Assembly: GCA_001600055.1 (NCBI GenBank)
Contig: BCIV01000007.1
Span: 620,001-684,000, forward strand
Direction: 5' to 3'
Length of the DNA: 64,000 nt
Source of the DNA: Filobasidium wieringae
Lineage: Eukaryota > Basidiomycota > Tremellomycetes > Filobasidiales > Filobasidiaceae
Shown: piece after piece, positions 9,807-24,315 of the stretch
Numbering within the stretch: the first letter of the stretch is position 1
Layout of the letters: every line of letters begins with the position of its first letter
Made by a program: the position numbers and the translations under genes
The notes under the pieces: generated by a model
Databases searched by the model: none
Told to the model about the DNA's origin: nothing
The model's input: only the letters and a program-made list of their open reading frames with translations

Positions 9807-12616
9807 TTAAAGCGTTCCAGGATTCTGAGCAGAGGCACCAGTGGTGGCTTGTCGCATAAATCGCGAAAGCACTTCCACAGTATCTCGTCGTCTGGCCTGC
9901 AACACGATCAATCAACCACGGTGAGCAAGGTTGACGAAATTCTCAGACTAGGACGGCAAGAACTTACATCAATAGACGTCGCTGGATCAAATACCCTTTG
10001 AGTCGGTCGAGCCTTCGTAGAGCTTTCCGTAGACTGCCCTTCCTCACCTCCGCTCGGTGTCTTGATGTTTGCGCCCGGAGAACTGTATGTGGCGGAAGTT
10101 ACTGTTTCTTCGGATGACATGCGGACAGCAGACGGCCTAGCGCTATTGGCGAGAGCGATGACGGTGTGCTTTGCCAAAGGAGTCAGCTCGTTCTCTGGCG
10201 ATGGGAATTGGACAACTTGATCTTGCATCGATGGCGACTCGGTTTGAACGCTCCTGGTTTGGTATTGCTTTGACCCATCGGAAGAAAGAGGCGAACCACC
10301 ATGAGTTGCCGCCGCAGAGACTTTGCTGGTCGTCCTGGAATGAGACTTGCTTCCGCTTGATCCTGCAGCTCCTCGACGGATGATGGGGTGTCTGCCCTCT
10401 TCCTCTTCTTCACTGCTAGACGTGGTTTCCTCATCATCTCCATCCCGACTTCCCTCGCTCGTGGCTTCCGCGTTGTCAGTGGTCGATTGACGGCGACTGC
10501 GTTTACCAAACGGTCTCTTCGACTTCTGCTTCCCATCATGCTGTTCGGAGAGAAGGATACCCTGAGCATTCTCGCGCTCTAAAGCAGGTGTCTGCATTCC
10601 TTTGGCCAAGGCTTTCCTTTCTTTGGGTCCGGCGAGACGGTGAGCGTATTGCTGAATCGATGGGATATCCCAAGCGTTTGTGTAGCCAGACATTGCCTGA
10701 TTAAAAGTCATAGGCTTCTTCCCGTGACCGAACGGGCTCATCATCGACTTGTTCGAAGCAAGTTCTTCGGGAACAGGAGGACTAGGCAGTTGGATCCGGA
10801 GAGCGGGAACATTCGCAGATTTAGGTGGCGGGGGATCGCTAGCTGGGAAATGTCTAGCGGGAGGGGCTCTTTCCTTGTTCTCCCAGGGGAAAACAGTCGA
10901 AACCTTGTTGTAATCAGGTTTACCATCCGCAGCCCCTGCGTACCACCGGTCCTCCTTGACCACATTCGGGATTGAAGGGTATTCTTCTACAGCATTCCAT
11001 GCATCCACCTGTTTCTGGTGGCCTAAAGGCTTGTCCCAAGCGTTCTCATAATTCTCCGGCATTCCACCCCTCATTTCTCCGTACTGCGGTCCAGATTGTC
11101 GTGGGGGGGAGTTGTATTGAGCATTCCAAGTGTCCGAGATAGGAGGGGACCCTTGACGAGAAGGAGGGTGTACAGGTACGGTATTGCCAAACGCTTGTGC
11201 GTAAACGGGCGGTGAGGTTGCCAATGATGGCTGAGCATCAGGGGTATTGCTAGCCGGTCTGATCGGTTGTGGCCGCATCAAATCAATCCTGCCGTCCAAA
11301 GGCAAGCTGATATAAATCCCTTCCGTAGATCCGCTCTGGTTCGTCGCTGCTCGCAAAGCCAATGCGGTAGCGGAGACTTCGGAGCCACTTTCTTCCCCCA
11401 TTTCATCGATTTGCGCACGACCTTCTCGAGTAGCAAATGCAGGTTGATTCCATACAGCGACGTTCTGGGGCACGCTGAAGGTCGCACTAGGCAGACTTTG
11501 ACCCATCGGACGCATGTGCCTATCATAAACAGCGAACCATCTGTCTACCAAGGACGGGTCTAGCAAGGATACCACGAGTCAATTCAGCTGATTCGTTCGC
11601 AAATGGCACACGAAGCTCACAGTCGAAAGGTAGATCTTTGAGGTCAGGAGCGGGGGCCCGAGCGGGTCTCGTGATGATGCTTCTCCAGGGCTTGTTGTTT
11701 CCAATGAAATGCACGCAATGAATCTTGCTGCCATATCTCCTGTACGCTGGTGCGTACCTGTAGAAGCAAAGTGGATGAGATATCTTACTCAGTCGATTCA
11801 ACAATGGTAAGCTTACTGATAAGCTGCCGAGGGCGTCACATTGTAACTGCGATATCATTGTCGCGGTCAGTACGGAAACAACAACTAGTAATTGAGGTTT
11901 CACATACGTAAAGGACAACCTATTCCAGTCTCCACCACCACCTTCCTCCGAGAACCACTCGTTCAGGAGCCCCTGATCTGCGCCATCAAAGCTTCCATTC
12001 CCGCTTCCAATCCCCAGACCTTCCAGCTCATTGTCCCCTTTTCGAGCTGATTCCATCAGTTCCATCATCCCTTTGAAGTCAGCTTCATCGGGCTCGAAGA
12101 CCATCACTCCAGAGTTGAAACAGTCTGGCCAACCGCTATCGGGACAAGCGGAGAATCGGTTGGGAAGTTGGAAAAGGTGTGAGAGAGAGCGGAGGGGTAG
12201 GACATCAGCGTCGAGGTAAACGACTTTGGTGAATTTCTCTCCTAATCGGAAGATGTGGAGCTTGGTTAGAGCGGAATGAAGATCGGGTCGGCCTACATGA
12301 ACAACGCAAGGGGAGATTAACTGCTGTCACCTTACACACGGTAGCTGAACTTACCCATCAGTTGTAGTCCAGCTTGACCCTCTGCTCCACTCGTTATCAC
12401 CTCAACCCCGATGACGACATCGAAAGCGGATCTCAACTGCTTGATACTCTCTACATCCACCGTTTCTGGCGTGACGAGACAAGCAGTCTGAAACTCCACT
12501 TTTCGAGGATGAGGATGTAACTCCCTGAGAGAGTGAGCAAGGACAAGCGCTCCTGGAAGATAAGAAGAAGAGTTGAGGAGAGTAACGAATGCAAAGGATG
12601 GTTCAGGAGTCGACAT
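9807..12616 (-). CDS. GLG1: Glycogenin glucosyltransferase with long C-terminal tail
   Basis: GT8 self-glucosylating primer of glycogen. N-terminal catalytic domain: AFVTLLNSSSYLPGALVLAH, KVVYLDADVLPLRSL (DxD metal site), FNSGVMVFEP, GADQGLLNEWF and HFIGNNKPW are the family signatures in order. A YQYAPAYRRYG segment aligns with the rabbit acceptor-tyrosine region, so its first Tyr is the likely priming residue. The rest, more than 500 residues (9908-11575 plus a last exon), is a disordered Pro/Ser-rich tail with repeated AWN/AWD motifs and a basic/acidic stretch (KRPFGKRSRRQS; TTSSSEEEEEG). The final exon (after a donor gtaagt near 9966) encodes ARRRDTVEVLSRFMRQAT and ends at 9807; such terminal helices bind glycogen synthase in known glycogenins. 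Start MSTPEPSFAFVTLL at 12616. Confidence 0.93.
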
Positions 12617-13578
12617 ATTGCGGGATGATTGACGCCGTTTTCTGCCTGAGGAGAATGTCGTGGATTGTCTAGGACACAGCAGGGTTCTTTAGATAAAAGA
12701 CTTTCAGCCTTTCGATGCAAGTCTATATGTTGTAGTCGTACGATCGCTTCCTCGCTGATCGCCGAGTCTATGGAGCGATTGACCTGAGTGCGACCCGAGG
12801 ATGACTGGCAGGTAACGCGGATCTATCGCCTGAGGAATGTCTAGAGGTGAAGCGTGGGACCTAGTATGTTCACCGACCTTTCCGACCGTGAGGTGTAGAG
12901 GGAAGGAAGAGAGAAAAAAAGAGGACCAGGTGATGCAGAAATGATGGGGAATGAGCGAGTGAACGAGATGTAGAGGAAGAGAGTAAACATACCAGTTCCG
13001 AGCGTTCTGTATGGTGGGGCAGGGCCGTATGGTTCCCGTGGGATGTACGTAATCGCTAGTGCGGAGTCTTCACCAGGTTCAACGGGGCGGCGACGATCAT
13101 TCGACCTGGGCCATGTCCGCTTCACGGATTCAAACTCAGTTTCAAGCATGTTGACAACAAACGTCAGCAGGTCCTAAATATGTCCATGTCCAGTGTAGTA
13201 TCTACTCTGCCAACAGGAGGAGTGGCAGATGTCCATGTGAAAAACAGTGCTTCACGACTCCCAAGCCGTAACCGGAGCTCCCTCTTGGGGCAACCGCGTC
13301 TCGCTTAGACAGTTACATTTCGTCAGCGGCAAGTGAAATCCAAAATAATGAAAGGCCAGGTCGGGCCAGCGACAAACCAAATCGGCTGGTTCGAACGATG
13401 TGGCTTGCACTGAATGCATGGACAGGATCAAACGTAGAAATCTATGCGATCATCATATCAGAGGAAGAACAGAGAAGGCGTTTCAAATACAGGTATAGGA
13501 TCATCGTCAGGGATACGTCAAACGGAAAAGCAGAGAACGTCCGAGTACTTTTGTAAGGGTACTTGACAAGCTTCTACT
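12617..13578. other. Gap of about 1 kb with a doubtful small frame
   Basis: Lies between the glycogenin start and the GFA1 stop. A minus-strand frame (13149-12841, 102 codons) begins with ATG and runs through ITYIPREPYGPAPPYRTLG before a plausible donor (gtatgt). It could be a small spliced gene or an upstream exon of glycogenin, but no family is recognised and the downstream acceptor is ambiguous. Otherwise nothing seen. Confidence 0.35.
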
Positions 13579-16745
<3,167 letters not shown>

Positions 16746-17490
16746 TGTTTAGGGGAAATTAGAGTTTTGTAGTGATGGAATGTAAAGTGATGGGGCTGAA
16801 AGTAAAGATCGTGAAATGCCAGTGAAATGCTGGAGGGCAGACAAAGAATGCAGGACTTCGAGTCAGTCCTTGATAGGTTATAACAGGGATGGTCGACCGT
16901 TACGTGAAACGATCGGCTATGCCTTATAGAAAAGGGACGTACCGGCTGTGCTTTGTTTATTTGATCACTGATGGATGCTATGTGATAATGCGAGAAAGTC
17001 GTATGGTTGTCTGAGCTGAAGCTGTACTTTAGTAGTCAATGATGTGCAGCTAGTAGTACGAGAGTGAGAGTGTGAGAGTAGTGAAGGGATTCGAGGTGTT
17101 TGGCCACTTTGATGCAAGAAATTGAGAGTTTGTTTTCATTCCACGCTGGGTGGTATGGTACCGCTTCCCTCGACACAGGTTCAGACAGAGCTCGGACTAC
17201 AGGCTTTTCATTTGCTGACGTGACGTAACAAGAGCATGACCCAGCCTGACATTTGAAGGCCAATGATCGGAAAGGGAGACTTGTTTACTATTTCCCGGAG
17301 GTTCTGAAAGCTCTGAAAGCTCTGTCTTCGAACCTGCTTGGTCTCCCGGCTGCGCTAATTCTACTGCTCAAAGGCCCATACTCAGCAGTCCACACAGGGG
17401 GATAGGAATAGAAGGAGAAGGGTCACATCAAAGCTCCATAACAAGCCTTGGACGTAAACTGGGTTGCCTGTTTGCGGCCAACCTGCAACC
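16746..17490. promoter_or_regulatory. Divergent intergenic region GFA1 / TFIIIC subunit
   Basis: About 745 bases separating two outward-facing genes. It contains a CRE-like element (17217-17228). A weak minus frame (17263-17036) has no recognisable protein content. Expected to hold both promoters and a long GFA1 5' UTR. Confidence 0.55.
17217..17228 (+). promoter_or_regulatory. CRE/ATF-like element GACGTGACGTAA
   Basis: Contains TGACGTAA, a CREB/ATF-type bZIP site. The identical 12-mer occurs at 22287-22298 in another divergent promoter. Function is inferred from motif only. Confidence 0.4.
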
Positions 17491-20371
17491 ATGTCTGCGA
17501 AAGCCGATACGACAACGGCTTCTGGACCAGTAGTGTTCGAGCCGCTTTGCTCAGCATATCCCCAACAAGGAACTGCTTCTTCGACACCCAGATTAGGAGC
17601 ATTACACTGGAACGCTCTGGGCCAAATCGTCGCTCATGGTTCTATTCAAGTGACAATTGCGGTGAGTCCTCTATCTAGCATCGATTATATGATAAATTTT
17701 ACTGATGGCAATTGTTTTCAGTCTCCTCATCATCCCGCTCCTCCCTATGTCTCAGCAGAGTCTATACACGCACGTAAACCTCCTGTCCGACCACAACATA
17801 TCGTCATAAGCGATGAGACGGAGAGCTTGCCTCCTCTTACGGACAAGGCTTTCCCCATGTGGATAAACAAGTTCCTCTTGGGAAAGCTAGATGACCGGAT
17901 GGAGGAAGACCTAGAGGCTCTTCAGTCGTGTGATAGTTAGTATGGACACCCTATAGCTGACAGATACCCAGGCTGATCAACCGGAAACTGCAGCAAACCA
18001 CGTTACCTTTCATCGACCCAAAAGTTACACCATCAAAGCCTTAGCAAGTTCTCCCAAAGGGCTTGGACCATCAGGAAGCGTCATGTTTGCCCTTCTGGAT
18101 TCTTCTCTTGCAGTCACGGTATACAGCTTCCCAGACGGGACACATCAAGGCGCAGAGAATCGCGCTATCGGTCTAACCGCCAAGCAGATAGAGCTTCAAG
18201 GACCTATCCCCGCTGTTACCCACAAGACAGAAGTTAGCAAGACGCTATCTGATGAGCTGCAAAACAGGGCAGCGGAGGTACGAACCAACTGTATCGCTTG
18301 GTCATCAGCACCGGGTTTTCAGTCTCTAATGGGATTCGCGCCGGAAGCGAGTTTGCTGGCACTCGGAAACCGAGCTGGAGGTATACAGCTATGGAGGTAT
18401 GTGCTTGTCGCTAGATTATCGCAATTGAAGGCTCTAACCTATGGTCGAATTAGTGTTATGGATACGGAGGCCACTAAACTATGGGAAGCGAAGCTTGGGG
18501 ATGAGTGGATCACGGATTTGGTGTGGTCCGAATGGCAAGCGACCGATGAGAACACCTGTAGGTTCTGGCCTGAACTCTATCAGAGCGATGCGTACAATCT
18601 GACGAGGACAACAATTGTGATTTACAGGTCAAGCGGAATTGACGTTTACTGGTCCGAGCACAGAGGTTCAGTCCATACAGGTTAAACGGGTGTTTACTGA
18701 TAACGGAGAACACCTGGACCTAGTAGTTGACGCACCTCGAACGCTCATACAAGGAGATAAGAGGTCGCCGAAGGGAATAAAATGGATACATGGCGTTCTT
18801 GTCGTCGCGAAAATCGGGCACGTCTTGGTTCATAACCCACAAACTGGGCAAACTACCAAATTGCTATTGCAAAAGGTCGGGAACTGGACCGGTTGTGGAT
18901 CAACTAGCCCTTGTAGCGGTAAGTTAATCTGATAGTATCCAGTGCTTTGGCCCTAGAACTCATTGGTTACGATAGGTATCAGTGCTTTGTCGAATGATGC
19001 TGCTCTCATCACGCTGTGGTCAGGCGAGAGCCATGTCATTACATGCCTAAAGACAAACCCTCAATACAACCGAGAAAGCTCCAGAGCAGCATCAGCTGCT
19101 ATCTCGGATAGTGTCAAGATTCTTGATCACCAAATTGTTGGCGCACAGCGTGCCAAGCAAGGAGGTGATCTACGATTTACTCAAGCGTTCTCGGAAGAAC
19201 ATACTTTAGGTCTCAGAGGAGCAGAAATGGCGCCGGGGACAAACAGTAAATTGTTGGCAATAATACTCGAGTGAGTCGACTGCATTTCCAAGGGTCTACC
19301 GCTCGCTAAGCAGTGTTTTTGTCAAGACCAAACGCTCTACACGCTTTGAACGTAGTTCGAGAAGGCGAGGCGAAACATTGGGTTATCGTTGTGGATCTCA
19401 GCAAGGCGCTACAAGGAATGTTTGAGGAGCAAGAAAACCCGATGCAGTCAACTGCCACTCCTGCAACATCTCTGCTATCTTGCTTGCCTGAGTACTATCG
19501 AAAGAACTTCACTTCCGAAATGCAAGTTGATACGCCACTCCGGCCAATCTCCTCGATCGAACGAAATCCACAGGTGTCATCCGATCCTTCTGTATACCAC
19601 AATATACTCAAACGGAGATTTTTCGAGACTGATCAGACTCTGTCGGACCAGGCAGAGCTCATCAAGAAGCTTTGGCAGACGGTAAGTCATACGGAACAGC
19701 TTGCTCGCTCTTGTCTGACGTGATCCAGCTCACTAGACATTCACGGGGGACAAAGCCGCGGCAACGAATGCGATTGCCTATCGTAACCTCGAGGTTATGT
19801 CCTCGATCCTAGATTTCTTCGTACAGAGGATTTCGGCAGCTCCAGATAGTGAGCAGACATAAGGCTCAACGAAGTATGGGTTCCTCAATCATTGACGTTC
19901 GATGCTCAATAGTCCTTGTGACCAGTGCATCGGTCGTTTATTTATGGACGCAATCCTTGTCAAAAGATCCGCGGGCACATGCTCTTGAAGCCGACCTACA
20001 GTTCTTGACGAGCCTTCTCCCTGCAAAAGAAGATGGCAACACAAAACTGCCGGATTGCCCAATCTGCGAGAGCAGCACGATCGCGGAATTGGATACGAAT
20101 GGTTTCTCTGGACGGTTTAGGTGCGATTTGTGGCATAGTTGGAGTGAGTATTGTTACAGACAGTAAGCATGAGCCCATGCTAATCATACGACGGAATTCA
20201 GAGCAATGCGACTTGACACTCGCGATGATAGAAGCGTCGACAGTAAGGACATGCTTCACCTGTCGGCGACAGATTTTGAAAGCCCCGTCCGTTCCTGAGA
20301 TTGTAACTCTGACAGACGAAATTCTCCGCCTGGCTGTAGACTGTCCATGGTGCGGTAGCCATTGGGTCTGA
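17491..20371 (+). CDS. TFIIIC subunit with WD-type N-terminus and C-terminal TFIIIC zinc finger (Sfc9/GTF3C4-like)
   Basis: Probable RNA polymerase III assembly factor subunit. The N-terminal half has beta-propeller-like strands (LGALHWNALGQIVAHG, ASLLALGNRAGGIQLWRY, IQGDKRSPKGIKWIHGVLVV) consistent with the TFIIIC delta N-terminal domain. The C-terminus has paired Cys/His motifs: CPICESSTIAE, FRCDLWHSW, RTCFTCRRQI and CPWCGSHWV, the arrangement of the putative TFIIIC zinc-finger domain in S. pombe Sfc9 and human GTF3C4. The start at 17491 (MSAKADTTTASGP) follows a short 5' leader. About eight introns. The ends are clear; the family call rests mainly on the C-terminal Cys/His pattern plus the WD-like N-terminus. 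Confidence 0.75.
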
Positions 20372-20601
20372 TCTTTTTGTAAGCGTAGAAAACAAGGTTG
20401 TATTAGATAAAAATTGAATGTCTCAGAATCAATCTCAAGTTGTATCCCGAAGTCGTTGATGCGCAAGTTCTGCTGAAAGAGCGAAATTTGATACACCATA
20501 ATACACAATTCGCAATACAGCCTTCCTTCTGTTCTCGGGTCCCGACACTGAATCCTCCGGAGACGATTTTGACCGCCTTCATACGGGTGTATCGGATGAA
20601 C

Positions 20602-22206
20602 TCATGATGCCGTCAAACGCGCAACCCTCTGCAATACCGCATGCTGATCGATCTCACGAAATAGGTTGTAGTCAACCTTATTCCTCTTGATCAGCTCAAG
20701 CATATGGCGAGCACGGGCAAAGTACCTCCATAGGATGGCAGGCTAGATGAAGCATCTCTCAATAGTGTTTTGACTAAGCAGATGGAGGTCGCTTACAGGA
20801 TATGCCGCGACTAGCCCGCTTGTTCCTGGTACGACCCAGAATAGCGTTACTGCGTCCGTTCCGTTCTCCGCTGCACCTGGATGGATCACCTTGTAAGGTC
20901 GAGGTTGGGATAGATCGATGCCATATTTGTCGTTGTTGTTCTTCGTCGATTGGTTACCTGGTTTGCGAGGTTTACGAGTGTCGATAATCGGCAGATCTTC
21001 TACGTGGCGGAAATCGACCTTAGCCCCCCCGAGTAAATAATGAGCATACCTTCGCCTCAACGTAAGAAGCTCCACGTACCGGCTCTCTAACAAGTTCTTC
21101 AGGCTTCCAAGCGTCCAGAACTACCTTGTCGAATGCTCGGCAGACTCCCATTCCGACAATGCAGACAAGCTTTGGCTTGAACTTGCGGATCTTTTCCAGC
21201 ACTACTGGAACCCCCAAGTATTGTTCTTGGATCGAAACATCAGTAGCCTGTGCCGCCTGTCATCAGCATGTTTCTTCGAAGCGGCCAAAAGCTGTGAGAC
21301 GATATGTTCGTACCTGTCTAGACGGTCGAGACACCAAGTCGGTCTGTGTGCATGACCGGTTTCAGAGAGCTGCTTCGGTGAGATTGAGTCAAGTAGAGCT
21401 TACCAGTCCAAGGTTGTATTGTTGTACTATCAATGCTCCTTGCTCTGGAGTACAGCGTTGTTCAGTGAATCCTAAGTCGAGCGGGTCAAGGATGAGAAAT
21501 TTTGTGCACCCAACTCGGTTCAAAGCTCCTACCGCTTTTCTCAAGAGCACTTTATGCTGAATGGATGAGTGAGCTGCTTCGTAATTCTCCCAAGCGAGCG
21601 CTCACCCCCAGAACCTGTTTGTGCCATCTGCATAATGCAATCCCTTCAGAGCAGATTCTATACCAGGGCTAGATGAAGCCGCTCAATACCCAGAAATGCA
21701 GCGATGTTTGTTTTATTAGCTTCGCTCACTTGAAACCGCAGAAAACAACTGCGATGCCGTATTCGAGACGAAATATCAAAACCATATATCGCTAACATGC
21801 TGTCTCGTATATACAACTGACCATCTAGACCCTCTTTGAGTCTGTCTGTAAGGACCGACAAGTCCGCATGATCGACTGGCCGAGACGATCGAGCGGGTTT
21901 ACCCAGTCGCTTCTTAGATGGATTGTCCAACCCCTCTTCTGATCGTCTCTTGGCATGGGCTCTGGACCCTCCAAATGAGACTTGTCTGACCTCATTCGTG
22001 GGTTCGGATGAGCGGTTTGCTATATCTTCATCGTTGATCAAACTTGTGGGAGTTATAGTCGAGGTTACTGCTTCGGCAGAGCCTTCTTTGCAGCTCTTGT
22101 TTGAGTTACGTTTGAGGGAGTCGTTTGGGCCTGGTTGATAAACAAATCGCGATAGGGTTTCTGCGAGTGATACTTTCCGTTCAAGAGGTAGCATTGTGTG
22201 GTCCAA
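20602..22206 (-). CDS. G/T(U) mismatch-specific DNA glycosylase (TDG/MUG family)
   Basis: Removes uracil or thymine opposite G in base-excision repair, in the nucleus. After a basic, disordered N-terminus of about 130 residues (AHAKRRSEEG; KKRLGKPARSS) the glycosylase fold starts. Joining two exons at the donor near 21731 gives CGFNPGIESALKG, the GINPG active-site motif whose Asn activates water, followed by LHYADGTNRFW, the usual G-x-x-F-x-x-x-N-R-F-W block. Further on are LVCIVGMGVCRAF and FWVVPGTSGLVAAYP, the second (intercalation/wedge) motif. The C-terminus ends in a helical, basic segment (RYFARARHMLELIKRNK). At least five introns. Start 22206 (MDHTMLPLERKV) or 22194 cannot be separated. 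Shares a 310-bp divergent promoter with the E2 gene. Confidence 0.88.
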
Positions 22207-22516
22207 ATCTACTCAAGGTTCGCTTGACAACTTGTAACTTCATCGGGTAACAACTTGACCTACGCTGAGACGTCGATCATTGCTCAGACGTGACGTAATA
22301 TTACCAAACTAAAAGCGCGGATATATTAGCGCGCTTACCTAAGCTTGAGTCGACCTGATTCCCAGTTCCCGTTTGTCGAGCTGATTGTAATTGATCAGGT
22401 ATCAGATACCTTCACCCCCAATTCCTCGCCAACACTCACGATTACTTGAGGTCTTGAGCTTAGCGTACCATCCGTCCAGTGAAGCGTATCGTCCCGGTGT
22501 TAGCGCACGCAAAAAG
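22207..22516. promoter_or_regulatory. Divergent promoter, glycosylase / ubiquitin E2
   Basis: 310 bases between outward-facing starts. Holds the CRE-like 12-mer at 22287-22298, followed by an AT-rich stretch and a gcgcggatatattagcgcgc partial palindrome (about 22314-22335). Confidence 0.6.
22287..22298 (+). promoter_or_regulatory. CRE/ATF-like element GACGTGACGTAA (second copy)
   Basis: Identical in sequence to 17217-17228. It sits in the short shared promoter of a DNA-repair gene and an E2 gene. Confidence 0.45.
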
Positions 22517-23765
22517 ATGGCCCCATCCAAGGTATACTCGCATTCCAACCTCCCTTCGCCTCTGTGTACAGCTATGTGTTGAAACTGACCTTCACCTTGA
22601 TCTTCTTCGAATGGCTAGACTACCCTCAAACGAATCAACAAGGAGATCGCAGACTTGCAGAAAGAAGATATCGGCGAAATCTTGCTCAACCCAAACGAGT
22701 CAGACATACATCAATGGACCGCATGGATGCCGGGTCCTGATGGTGGACCTTACGATGGAGGACAATTCGAGTTGCAAGTGACTTTGCCTACTGACTATCC
22801 GTAAGTTTGATGCGTTCCTGTGTTTTGTCGTCGAGAAGAATCCGTACAGAAGCTTACTTTCGGCCTGTTCAATGACTCAGCTTCTCCCCCCCGAAAGTTA
22901 GGTTCCTCACCCCTATATACCACTGCAACGTGAACTCTAGCGGTGGAATCTGTAAGCTCTTACTTACTGTACTGAAAGCATATATCGGTACGCTTACGAA
23001 ACGATCTACGCTCTCACTTCAGGTCTCGACGTACGTATTATAGCAAGGGTGAAGATGTCAAAATCCTGCTGATCTAACAATTACAACTTCAGATCTTGAA
23101 AAACAATTGGTCTCCCGCTCTATCTCTCTATAAAGTCATCCTTTCTCTGTCAGCTCTTCTCTGCGATCCAAACCCAAGTGATCCCCTTGTGGGAGAGATC
23201 GCTGCTGAACTGAAGAGGAACAAGCCTGCGCACGATAAGAAAGCTAAAGAACATACCGAGAAGTGAGTACTTAAATTCGTATAGGAATCAATTTTCGCTT
23301 ATAAAGACGTTGCTTAGACATGCGGCTAGCGTAACAAATCTTGCTAAACGTGAGAAGTTCAAGCAGTCCCTGCTAGAGTCAGGCAAATACAACAAGGATG
23401 TACCCCCTGCTGGGCCATCCAAACCCAAAGTAATTCCCGGCCCTCCTCCAAAAACTGCTCAAGGTCGTCCTGTCGCTGGAACGCAGCGTGTCGCTTCCTC
23501 TACTTCTGTCAACTCTGATGCCGTCGTTGCGAACATGTTAGCCCCGCCGCTCAAAACCACGAACAAAGACACCGCATCATCCTTCAGCAGGACTGACGAA
23601 CAACCTAGTACTGAACACGCAGGGGTCGCAGGGACCAGGAGAACTGCTGCAGAGATTGTTGATATCACAGACGATGCGGATGGAGCCGATACGGGAAGCA
23701 GGAGGGTGAAAAGGAAACCGGATGGACCAGGCCAAACGACTGACGATGCAATCGTTGTAGATTGA
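22517..23765 (+). CDS. Ubiquitin-conjugating enzyme E2 with long C-terminal tail
   Basis: UBC fold in residues about 1-150: LKRINKEIADLQKED, WMPGPDGGPYDGGQFEL, LPTDYPFSPPKVRFLTPIYH, then HCNVNSSGGICLDILKNNW with the catalytic Cys, and WSPALSLYKVILSLSALL. This is close to the Ubc4/UBE2D-type core (HPN replaced by HCN). Exons read as 22517-22531, 22619-22800, 22881-22951, 23023-23030, 23093-23262 and 23318-23765, summing to 297 codons plus stop. The fourth exon is only 8 nt. About 145 residues follow the core, Pro/Ser/Lys-rich, ending with acidic-flanked hydrophobic runs (EIVDITDD; DDAIVVD at the C-terminus) that resemble SUMO-interacting motifs. It may be a specialised E2; substrate unknown. 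Confidence 0.93.
23023..23030 (+). other. 8-nt microexon of the E2 gene
   Basis: GTCTCGAC is flanked by a cag acceptor and a gtacgt donor. It is required to join ATC-T to ATC-TTG and yields Ile-Cys-Leu-Asp-Ile-Leu, the E2 active-site block. Without it both the frame and the catalytic Cys are lost. Confidence 0.85.
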
Positions 23766-24315
23766 AGCGGCAAATATCGACGACAATTCTTCTTTCTCGA
23801 CGCATTATCAGACGACACCTACGATTTCATTTGGACGACAACCTCCCATCGAGACGCAACCATATACATACAGACTTATTTGTACTGCCATCATCACACG
23901 TTTCACCATTGTAGCAAATTCGCAAGTTGACGGTAATATTGAATTGGTCGATGATTGATCATGATTGATGATTCTCGGAACGATCGGTGATCGACGCGTT
24001 GTTTCAAATCGTCAGGTTACACAATCACTATAGGGGACAATGAGCAATCCGTGGGTAAATTTTGGGCAAGTTCTGCATCGGCGAAGAACAAAAGAGAATA
24101 CCATAAATGATGCAGGATCAGCGGTCCGTGCGTTTGAACCTCGTCAAAGTGGTACTCGAAAGGAGTTGGACGTTGAGAAGCTTCGTTCGTCAAAGGTTGG
24201 TTAGACATTGAAGCTTGAAGATAATTAGATGTAACGTTCATTATCGAATGTCACATCAGAATCATTACAGCAGGATATACCACAAGTCTTCCACAGTCCC
24301 AGAGAATAGCATACC
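23766..24315. other. Intergenic: E2 3' UTR and GTPase promoter
   Basis: About 550 bases. Contains short GATTGAT-type direct repeats near 23950-23975. A minus-strand frame (24241-24017) is not recognisable. No gene supported. Confidence 0.4.
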
